A DNA stretch of 6,827 nt, from NCBI GenBank assembly GCA_913054055.1, contig CAJXIT010000188.1, forward strand, positions 1 through 6,827, given 5' to 3'. Positions within the stretch are counted from its first letter, which is position 1; every line of letters starts with the position of its first letter. Of the stretch, positions 1-5,027 are shown piece by piece. The DNA comes from an uncultured Thalassolituus sp. Its GTDB lineage: Bacteria > Pseudomonadota > Gammaproteobacteria > Pseudomonadales > Oceanobacteraceae. The position numbers were made by a program, and so were the translations under genes. The notes under the pieces are model-generated. The model searched no databases and had not been told where the DNA came from. It saw only the letters and a program-made list of their open reading frames with translations.

Positions 1-57
1 GGCTCTCACAAGTGTGCTTTCTAAAGGCATATCCTTTGATGAATATTGGCTAAACAT
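1..57. other. Unassigned left edge
   Basis: This short stretch lies beyond the terminator that closes the recN transcript. All plus-strand frames reach a stop within the first 118 bases, so the 3' end of a plus-strand gene could be here. A minus-strand ATG at 57 opens a frame running off the edge, but it has no Shine-Dalgarno sequence because the T-run of the terminator precedes it. Nothing in the few readable residues is recognisable, so no gene is called. Confidence 0.3.
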
Positions 58-99
58 AAAAAAGCCCGAATTAAATTATGGGGCTAATTTAATTCGGGC
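58..99 (-). terminator. Rho-independent terminator of the recN-small ORF unit
   Basis: A perfect 15-bp inverted repeat (arm GCCCGAATTAAATTA at 64-78, partner at 85-99) encloses a 6-base loop. On the minus strand the stem is followed directly by six T residues (complement of 58-63), the classic intrinsic terminator layout. There is no T-run on the plus-strand side, so it acts for minus-strand transcripts. It lies about 80 bases after the stop of the 58-aa ORF and is the first terminator after recN, which supports a two-gene unit. The stem is AT-rich apart from its four GC base pairs at the foot. Confidence 0.88.
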
Positions 100-178
100 C
101 TGTCCACACATAGTCTAATAATGGCTGTTCGTATAATGCCTCCTTTGTTATCTTTCTTTTTTATTGATTTGTGTTTAT

Positions 179-355
179 TTAACTAATGACAAATAAAATT
201 ACGACAACGGCTAACAAGCCAATGTAGTAGCTTGTCGTTAAGTTCAATGGCTTGGATTGTTTAGGACTATATTGATCACAGTGATTGTGTTTTTTGCTGC
301 CTATAGAAGCCTTGTTTAAAATCCAGTTACTCACTAATAATTGCTCATCAACCAT
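179..355 (-). CDS. Small tail-anchored membrane protein, unknown function, downstream of recN
   Basis: I do not recognise this 58-aa protein. The ATG at 355 is preceded by AAGGAG with a 6-base spacer (362-367), a near-ideal ribosome binding site, and lies only 25 bases after the recN stop on the same strand. The first 41 residues are polar, with a basic/His/Cys patch (KKHNHC, residues 21-26). The last 17 residues, SYYIGLLAVVVILFVIS, form one hydrophobic segment that ends at the stop codon, as in C-tail-anchored inner-membrane proteins. There is no signal peptide. A terminator follows, and no separate promoter is evident, so co-transcription with recN, and hence SOS induction, is inferred. Small single-span membrane proteins in SOS regulons include division inhibitors (SidA, YneA) and toxins (TisB). 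That analogy is speculative, and no sequence similarity is claimed. The coding call rests on RBS, spacing and composition, without homology. Confidence 0.68.
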   Translation of the reverse strand: MVDEQLLVSNWILNKASIGSKKHNHCDQYSPKQSKPLNLTTSYYIGLLAVVVILFVIS

Positions 356-380
356 GTTTAACTCCTTTCAATTCTTACAA

Positions 381-2054
381 TTAGCCTTGCGCGGCTACTA
401 GCATGTCTTTTGCGTGAGCCAAGGTTAGATCGCTGATTTCTAATCCTCCCATCATGCGTGCTAATTCTTGTTGCCTTTGATCTGGTGCCAGTTCACGCAT
501 TTGGGTGCGGGTTTGTTGCTTACCGCTTAATTTGTTCACTAATAAATGTTGATGAGCCAAGGCAGCCACTTGTGGTTGGTGGGTGACACTGATGACTTGT
601 TTGTTGTTTCCAAGATCTTTTAATAAGCGGCCCATGCGTTCAGCTGTCGCACCGCCAACGCCCACATCGATTTCGTCAAAAATTAAGGTGTTAGGTCCTT
701 GCTGAATTAATATTTGCAGTGCAAGGCTGATGCGAGAAAGCTCACCGCCCGATGCCACTTTGTTTAGGGGTTGTAGTGGTTGGCCTGGGTTAAAGCTGAC
801 CAGTAACTGAATCTCGTCTAAGCCATGTTGTGATGCGTTATGAATGGGTTGGTCGTCCACTTTAAAAGATACTTGTGCTTTATCTACAGCCAATACTTTT
901 AATTGTTTTAACAGGGCTTTTTCTAGTTTACTAGATGCTTTTTTACGGGCGCTGCTGAGTGCTTGTGCGTGTCCTATGTAAGCTTGCTCTACGGATTCAA
1001 GTTCAATTAATAGCTCGTCCAGCGATTGGTCTTGGCCTTTTAACTCGGCCAGTTCGTTACTTAATTCAATATGAAGGGGTAATAACTCTTCGGGGCGCAC
1101 TTTATGTTTGCGAGCTAATTCATAAATGGCATTTAATCGTTCTTCTACATGTTGTAAGCGCTGAGGGTTAATTTCAAAGCCATCTATGTAGTTGCTTAAT
1201 TCTGCACTGGCTTCGTCTACTAACACATAGGCCTGATTTAATAATTCGTGTGCGGTTTTAAGGGCTGGGCTGGTTTCAAAAAGTGGGTCTAGTTTTTGTA
1301 GCGCGTATTGTAAAGCTTGGTATGCATCCGCTTGCTCATCGTCATTTTGGCAGAGGTGTAAGGCTTGCTGTGCGCTAAGCAAATGGGTCTCGGCATTGGC
1401 CAAGCGTTTTTGCTCGTTTTCAAGTGCTTCTAGTTCGTTTTCTTGCAGCTCTAATAAATCCAGTTCTTGCACTTGGTATTCAAGCAGTTGGGCGCGGGCA
1501 AGTACTTCATCGCTTTGATTTTGTAGACGCTCAACTTGTTTTTTGATTTTTTGCCAATCAGTGAAATGTTGTTTCACTGCCTGTGCGGATTGATCATAGT
1601 CCCCATAGCTATCTAATAAGGTTCTAGGACTGTCTTTGTGCAGCAGCATTTGATGGGCGTGCTGGCCATGGATATCCACCAGTTGCTCGCCTAAATCTTT
1701 TAACTGCTGAAGTGGGGCTGGGCGACCATTAATGTAGCCTCGACTGCGCCCTTCGCTGGTGATGATGCGGGATAGGATTAGCTGATCTTGGTCTCCATCC
1801 ATATCGTTGTCAGTCAGCCACTGCTTCACTGGACTGCCACTGGTGAGATCAAAGCAGGCGTAAATTTCGGCTTTGGTGGCACCGGGTCTCACTTGGTTGC
1901 CATCGGCTTTATGGCCAGTGGCCAGTGATAGCGCATCTAGCATGATGGATTTACCGGCACCGGTTTCACCGGTTACGGCGGTAAAGCCTTTGGAAAGATC
2001 CAGCTCTAAGCTGTCTACAATCGTGAAGTCTTTAATTGATATGTGGCTTAGCAT
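381..2054 (-). CDS. recN: DNA repair protein RecN (SMC-like ATPase)
   Basis: RecN is a cytoplasmic SMC-family ATPase that acts with RecA in recombinational repair of double-strand breaks, holding DNA ends or sisters together. The 557-aa product matches the usual length (E. coli about 553). Visible motifs are Walker A GETGAGKS (29-36), a central charged, helical coiled-coil region (roughly 150-370), the ABC signature SGGELS (435-440), Walker B LIFDE (457-461) with catalytic Glu461, and a downstream THQPQVA switch segment (491-497). The frame stays open upstream to 2462, but the family N-terminus (MLSHISIKDFTIVD) starts at 2054, where TAAGGAGA stands 6 bases before the ATG. The longer form would run through the grpE promoter and gene. 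The gene is divergent from grpE and followed by a 58-aa ORF. LexA-like sites overlap its promoter. The protein ends VAAQG and lacks a terminal LAA-type ClpXP tail as described for E. coli RecN. Confidence 0.97.
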   Translation of the reverse strand: MLSHISIKDFTIVDSLELDLSKGFTAVTGETGAGKSIMLDALSLATGHKADGNQVRPGATKAEIYACFDLTSGSPVKQWLTDNDMDGDQDQLILSRIITSEGRSRGYINGRPAPLQQLKDLGEQLVDIHGQHAHQMLLHKDSPRTLLDSYGDYDQSAQAVKQHFTDWQKIKKQVERLQNQSDEVLARAQLLEYQVQELDLLELQENELEALENEQKRLANAETHLLSAQQALHLCQNDDEQADAYQALQYALQKLDPLFETSPALKTAHELLNQAYVLVDEASAELSNYIDGFEINPQRLQHVEERLNAIYELARKHKVRPEELLPLHIELSNELAELKGQDQSLDELLIELESVEQAYIGHAQALSSARKKASSKLEKALLKQLKVLAVDKAQVSFKVDDQPIHNASQHGLDEIQLLVSFNPGQPLQPLNKVASGGELSRISLALQILIQQGPNTLIFDEIDVGVGGATAERMGRLLKDLGNNKQVISVTHQPQVAALAHQHLLVNKLSGKQQTRTQMRELAPDQRQQELARMMGGLEISDLTLAHAKDMLVAAQG

Positions 2055-2083
2055 TGAATCTCTCCTTACAATCAGTTGTTTAA

Positions 2084-2099
2084 CTGTATGCTTGAACAT
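2084..2099 (-). promoter_or_regulatory. LexA-like half-site pair (recN-proximal)
   Basis: CTGTATGCTTGAACAT differs from the gammaproteobacterial LexA core CTGT-N8-ACAG at one of the eight conserved positions. It lies 30 bases upstream of the recN start codon, downstream of the predicted -10 element and directly abutting the next site. On its own it is weak. The cluster of three makes it credible. Confidence 0.45.
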
Positions 2100-2115
2100 A
2101 TGTTTGGATATACAG
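2100..2115 (-). promoter_or_regulatory. LexA-like half-site pair (middle)
   Basis: ATGTTTGGATATACAG matches CTGT-N8-ACAG except for the first base and has the expected TA flank after ACAG. It lies just downstream of the recN -10 hexamer, about where transcription would start, so a bound repressor would block recN transcription. Confidence 0.5.
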
Positions 2116-2117
2116 TA

Positions 2118-2145
2118 TTTATACATCAAAAATACTGTATGTAAA
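2118..2145 (-). promoter_or_regulatory. recN sigma-70-type promoter
   Basis: On the minus strand TTTACA (complement of 2140-2145) is the -35 and TATAAA (complement of 2118-2123) the -10, separated by 16 bases. Transcription would start near 2110, leaving a leader of about 55 bases before the recN ATG. The -35 lies inside one LexA-like site and the start region inside another, the arrangement expected for an SOS-repressed promoter. Confidence 0.6.
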
Positions 2146-2150
2146 GCCAG
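2135..2150 (-). promoter_or_regulatory. LexA-like operator over the recN -35
   Basis: CTGTATGTAAAGCCAG matches CTGT-N8-ACAG except for one base. With the flanking bases, 15 of 20 positions agree with the E. coli-type consensus (TACTGTATATATATACAGTA). It covers the predicted recN -35 hexamer. E. coli recN is likewise controlled by more than one LexA box, which supports the interpretation. Confidence 0.6.
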
Positions 2151-2216
2151 TGTTCGAAAAAAACTGAGATTTGCAGCAATACCGCTTATTTTTTGTGTGT
2201 TTTGCCGCTTTATTTG

Positions 2217-2244
2217 CTTGAAACGGTTTTTTCCATCCCCATAT
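2217..2244 (+). promoter_or_regulatory. Sigma-32 heat-shock promoter of grpE
   Basis: CTTGAAA (2217-2223), a 13-base spacer and CCCCATAT (2237-2244) match the sigma-32 (RpoH) consensus CTTGAAA-N11-16-CCCCATNT at every fixed position. Transcription should begin near 2251, giving a leader of about 40 bases before grpE. No terminator was seen after grpE or dnaK, so transcripts from here may run through dnaK and dnaJ. Confidence 0.93.
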
Positions 2245-2280
2245 AGGTTTCCATCTAAAAGTGAACCTGAAGTATTAAAT

Positions 2281-2286
2281 GGAGAG
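2281..2286 (+). promoter_or_regulatory. grpE ribosome binding site that selects the second ATG
   Basis: GGAGAG stands 4 bases before the ATG at 2291 (6 from its GGAG core). An in-frame ATG at 2279 overlaps this site and would add only four residues (MESP), but the bases before it show no comparable purine-rich motif. The start at 2291 is therefore preferred. Confidence 0.75.
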
Positions 2287-2290
2287 TCCA

Positions 2291-2863
2291 ATGTCGGAAC
2301 AGGAAAACAGCACTGAAGTTGAAAACCCAGAAGTAGAAGCGGCTGAGCTGGATACTGAGTCAACAGAATCCTCTGATAATGTTGAGGTTGTTGATGCGAC
2401 TGCGCTTCAAGAAGAAATAGCCAAGTTAAAAGAAGATGTATTACGTGCTCAAGCCGAGACACAGAATGTGCGTCGCCGTGCGGAAGCGGATGTGGAAAAA
2501 GCCCATAAGTTCAGCACAGAGAAGTTTGCTCGTGAGTTGCTAGAGGTGGTAGACAATTTAGAGCGTGCTATTGCGGCTTCTCCTGAAGACGAAGCGGTTA
2601 AGCCGTTATTAGAAGGGGTTGAGATGACTCAAAAAACCTTCATTAGCACCTTGTCGAAATTTAAAGTAGAAGTGGTTGATCCAGAAGGTCACCCATTTGA
2701 CCCTGAGCTTCACCAGGCCATCAGCATGGTAGAAGCGCCAGATGCAGAGCCCAATACCGTCTTAAATGTGGTTCAAAAAGGTTACACCAATCACGGCCGT
2801 TTATTGCGCCCAGCTATGGTGGTGGTTTCTAAGCCTGCAGCAAAAGTGGATACACAAGCTTAG
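2291..2863 (+). CDS. grpE: GrpE, nucleotide exchange factor of DnaK
   Basis: GrpE is a cytoplasmic homodimer that releases ADP from DnaK, resetting the Hsp70 cycle, and is proposed to act as a thermosensor through its long paired helices. The 190-aa product is close to the E. coli length (197). Residues 1-35 are acidic and probably disordered. Residues 36-95 form a charged long helix. Residues 96-128 cover the four-helix-bundle region (LLEGVEMTQK). Residues 129-183 form the beta-wing domain that contacts the DnaK ATPase lobe, with the family signature running from FDPELHQAIS (136-145) to GYTNHGRLLRPAMVVV (164-179). It is expressed from a near-perfect sigma-32 promoter. The next gene, dnaK, starts 137 bases downstream with no terminator between. 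The protein is unremarkable for its family. Confidence 0.97.
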   Translation: MSEQENSTEVENPEVEAAELDTESTESSDNVEVVDATALQEEIAKLKEDVLRAQAETQNVRRRAEADVEKAHKFSTEKFARELLEVVDNLERAIAASPEDEAVKPLLEGVEMTQKTFISTLSKFKVEVVDPEGHPFDPELHQAISMVEAPDAEPNTVLNVVQKGYTNHGRLLRPAMVVVSKPAAKVDTQA

Positions 2864-2886
2864 TTACAAAAAAGTTTTAAACATTA

Positions 2887-2914
2887 GTTGAATTTTAAAA
2901 GGCCATACCCATAA
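2887..2914 (+). promoter_or_regulatory. Second, weaker sigma-32-like promoter for dnaK
   Basis: GTTGAAT (2887-2893), a 13-base spacer and ACCCATAA (2907-2914) resemble the sigma-32 consensus. The -35 keeps TTGAA, the -10 keeps CCCAT, and the spacer equals that of the grpE promoter. Transcription would begin near 2921, giving dnaK its own leader of about 80 bases. This would let dnaK be made in excess over grpE. The call is by pattern only and is weaker than the grpE promoter. Confidence 0.6.
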
Positions 2915-2938
2915 AAGGGTTAAGCTAAAAAGTAATCA

Positions 2939-2975
2939 GACTCCTCTGGAGTCATCAGATAGAGCCAGCGCTCTA
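2939..2975 (+). promoter_or_regulatory. Tandem hairpins in the dnaK 5' leader
   Basis: Two perfect inverted repeats sit between the dnaK promoter and its ribosome binding site. The first has GACTCC (2939-2944) pairing with GGAGTC (2948-2953) over a TCT loop. The second has TAGAGC (2960-2965) pairing with GCTCTA (2970-2975) over a CAGC loop. Neither is followed by a T-tract, so they are not terminators. They leave the GGAGAG site (2989-2994) exposed as drawn. CTCC at 2941-2944 could instead pair with GGAG at 2989-2992, a possible alternative fold. Roles in mRNA stability or translation are inferred. Confidence 0.55.
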
Positions 2976-3000
2976 CAGAATTAAGATCGGAGAGAAAAAC

Positions 3001-4920
3001 ATGGGTAAAATCATTGGTATCGACTTAGGCACAACTAACTCTTGTGTGTCTGTGTTAGACGGCGAAAAATCTCGCGTTATTGAAAATGCTGAAGGTGAGC
3101 GTACAACGCCTTCTATTATTGCATACGCTGACGATGGCGAAATCTTGGTAGGTCAGCCTGCTAAGCGTCAAGCGGTTACAAACCCAACCAATACTTTGTT
3201 TGCGATCAAACGTCTTATCGGTCGTCGTTTTGAAGACAAAGTGGTTCAAAAAGACATCTCTATGGTGCCTTATACAATTTCTAAAGCTGAAAATGGCGAT
3301 GCATGGGTTGAAGTAAAGGGTGAGCAGTTTGCTCCACCTCAAATCTCTGCTGAAATTCTAAAGAAAATGAAAAAGACCGCAGAAGACTTCTTAGGTGAAG
3401 GCGTAACCGAAGCGGTTGTTACGGTTCCTGCGTATTTCAACGATGCTCAGCGTCAAGCAACTAAAGATGCGGGTAAAATCGCGGGTCTAGATGTTAAGCG
3501 TATCATTAACGAGCCAACGGCTGCTGCACTTGCTTACGGCATGGACAAAGATGGCGGCGACCGCACCATCGCAGTATACGATTTAGGTGGTGGTACGTTC
3601 GATATTTCTATCATCGAAATTGCTGATGTTGACGGCGAAAAACAATTTGAAGTACTTGCAACCAATGGTGATACATTCCTTGGTGGTGAAGATTTCGATA
3701 TGCGTGTTATCGAATTCCTAGCGGAAGAGTTCAAGAAAGAATCGGGTGTGGACATCAAAGGTGACCCACTAGCCATGCAGCGTCTAAAAGAAGCGGGCGA
3801 AAAAGCGAAAGTTGAATTGTCTTCAGCTGCGCAAACAGATGTTAACCTGCCTTACATCACTGCGGATGCAACGGGTCCTAAGCACTTAAACGTTAAACTA
3901 ACTCGTGCAAAATTAGAGTCTTTAGTTGAAGACTTAGTTAAAGCGTCTATCAAGCCTTGTGAGCTTGCACTTAAAGATTCTGGTTTAAGCAAAACTGAAA
4001 TCGACGAAGTTATCTTGGTTGGTGGTCAAACACGTATGCCTTTAGTTCAAACTTCTGTTGCTGATTTCTTTGGTAAAGAGCCTCGTAAAGATGTTAACCC
4101 TGATGAAGCGGTTGCAATGGGTGCTTCTATCCAAGGTGCGGTACTTGCTGGTGACGTAACTGACGTTCTACTACTAGACGTAACACCGCTTACTTTAGGT
4201 ATCGAAACAATGGGTGGCGTTGCTACTCCAGTTATCGACAAAAACACAACGATTCCTACTAAGAAATCTCAAGTGTTCTCAACAGCCGATGACAACCAGT
4301 CTGCTGTAACGATTCATGTTGTTCAGGGTGAGCGTAAACAAGCGACGTCTAACAAATCATTAGGTCGTTTCGATTTATCTGACATTCCACCAGCACCACG
4401 TGGCCAGCCTCAAATCGAAGTAACGTTCGACATCGATGCTAACGGTATCTTGAACGTTAACGCGAAAGATAAAACTACTGGTAAAGAACAGTCTATCGTA
4501 ATCAAAGCGTCTTCTGGTCTAAGCGATGATGAGATCGAACAAATGGTTCAAGACGCTGAAGCAAACGCTGAAGCCGATAAGAAATTTGAAGAAATGATCA
4601 CGGTTCGTAACACGGCTGACGGCATGGTTCACGCAACTAAGAAGACACTTGAAGAAGCTGGCGATAAAGCAACAGAAGAAGAGAAAACTGCCATCGAAGC
4701 AGCGATCACTGAAGTTGAAGAAGCCCTTAAAGGCGACGACAAAGAAGCCATTGAAGCCGCAACGACTAAGTTGACTGAAGCATCTTCTGGTCTAGCGCAG
4801 CGTATGTACGCTGAGCAAGCTGAAGCCGGTGCACAACCTGGTGCAGAGCAAGCTGAAGGCGCAGCACAAGACGACGACGTTGTTGATGCTGAATTCGAAG
4901 AAGTGAAAGACAACAAGTAA
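3001..4920 (+). CDS. dnaK: Chaperone DnaK (Hsp70)
   Basis: DnaK is the central ATP-dependent cytoplasmic chaperone. It binds exposed hydrophobic segments, refolds or disaggregates proteins with DnaJ and GrpE, and in enterobacteria also restrains sigma-32. The 639-aa product matches the E. coli length (638). The ATPase domain (1-388) begins with the phosphate loop IGIDLGTTNSC (5-15), contains Lys70 and DLGGGTFD (194-201) with Thr199, and has the late ATPase-domain motif VILVGGQTRMPLVQ (337-350). The interdomain linker VLLLDVT (389-395) leads to the beta substrate-binding domain (about 396-505), an alpha-helical lid (about 508-605) and an Ala/Gln/Glu-rich tail ending EEVKDNK. All expected catalytic positions are present. 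GGAGAG lies 6 bases before the ATG. It has its own sigma-32-like promoter and also probable readthrough from grpE. No anomaly was seen. Confidence 0.99.
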   Translation: MGKIIGIDLGTTNSCVSVLDGEKSRVIENAEGERTTPSIIAYADDGEILVGQPAKRQAVTNPTNTLFAIKRLIGRRFEDKVVQKDISMVPYTISKAENGDAWVEVKGEQFAPPQISAEILKKMKKTAEDFLGEGVTEAVVTVPAYFNDAQRQATKDAGKIAGLDVKRIINEPTAAALAYGMDKDGGDRTIAVYDLGGGTFDISIIEIADVDGEKQFEVLATNGDTFLGGEDFDMRVIEFLAEEFKKESGVDIKGDPLAMQRLKEAGEKAKVELSSAAQTDVNLPYITADATGPKHLNVKLTRAKLESLVEDLVKASIKPCELALKDSGLSKTEIDEVILVGGQTRMPLVQTSVADFFGKEPRKDVNPDEAVAMGASIQGAVLAGDVTDVLLLDVTPLTLGIETMGGVATPVIDKNTTIPTKKSQVFSTADDNQSAVTIHVVQGERKQATSNKSLGRFDLSDIPPAPRGQPQIEVTFDIDANGILNVNAKDKTTGKEQSIVIKASSGLSDDEIEQMVQDAEANAEADKKFEEMITVRNTADGMVHATKKTLEEAGDKATEEEKTAIEAAITEVEEALKGDDKEAIEAATTKLTEASSGLAQRMYAEQAEAGAQPGAEQAEGAAQDDDVVDAEFEEVKDNK

Positions 4921-4938
4921 TTTTTAATTACAGTTGCC

Positions 4939-4971
4939 AGCCACTATTTATTTCATTAATAAATAGTGGCT
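4939..4971 (+). repeat. Long perfect hairpin after dnaK
   Basis: A 14-bp perfect inverted repeat (arm AGCCACTATTTATT at 4939-4952, partner at 4958-4971) with a TCATT loop lies 18 bases after the dnaK stop. There is no T-tract on the 3' side. A T-rich patch precedes the stem (TTTTTAATTA, 4921-4930). It is best read as a 3'-end stabilising or partial-attenuation element that would favour dnaK over dnaJ mRNA. That role is inferred. Confidence 0.6.
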
Positions 4972-4982
4972 AAAACTCCATA

Positions 4983-5015
4983 GGCGCTTAATGCGCCTTT
5001 GCTGTTTCAGCAAAG
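4983..5015 (+). repeat. Two further hairpins just before dnaJ
   Basis: GGCGC (4983-4987) pairs with GCGCC (4993-4997) over a TTAAT loop. Immediately after it, TTTGCTG (4998-5004) pairs with CAGCAAA (5008-5014) over a TTT loop, and this second stem can gain one pair (C4997-G5015) by competing with the first. The second hairpin abuts the purine stretch AAGAGAAG that serves as the dnaJ ribosome binding site. Together with the larger hairpin upstream, they fill most of the dnaK-dnaJ gap. Confidence 0.5.
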
Positions 5016-5027
5016 AAGAGAAGATTC

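Noticed and set aside
2..118. Plus-strand frame open from the window edge to a stop at 116-118
   Set aside because: It would run through the whole intrinsic terminator stem. Thirty-eight codons open by chance are not surprising, and the sequence is not recognisable.
132..137. TATAAT on the plus strand
   Set aside because: No -35 hexamer lies at 16-18 bases, and no plus-strand gene follows for it to serve.
2279..2290. Upstream in-frame ATG for grpE (MESP extension)
   Set aside because: No ribosome site precedes it, whereas GGAGAG is correctly placed for the ATG at 2291.
1873..2316. 147-codon plus-strand open frame overlapping the recN start
   Set aside because: It is antisense to the recN Walker A region and runs into grpE in another frame, with no ribosome site or recognisable sequence.
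2055..2462. 136-residue N-terminal extension of RecN in the open frame
   Set aside because: The family N-terminus and a TAAGGAGA ribosome site mark the start at 2054. The extension would read antisense through grpE and both promoters.
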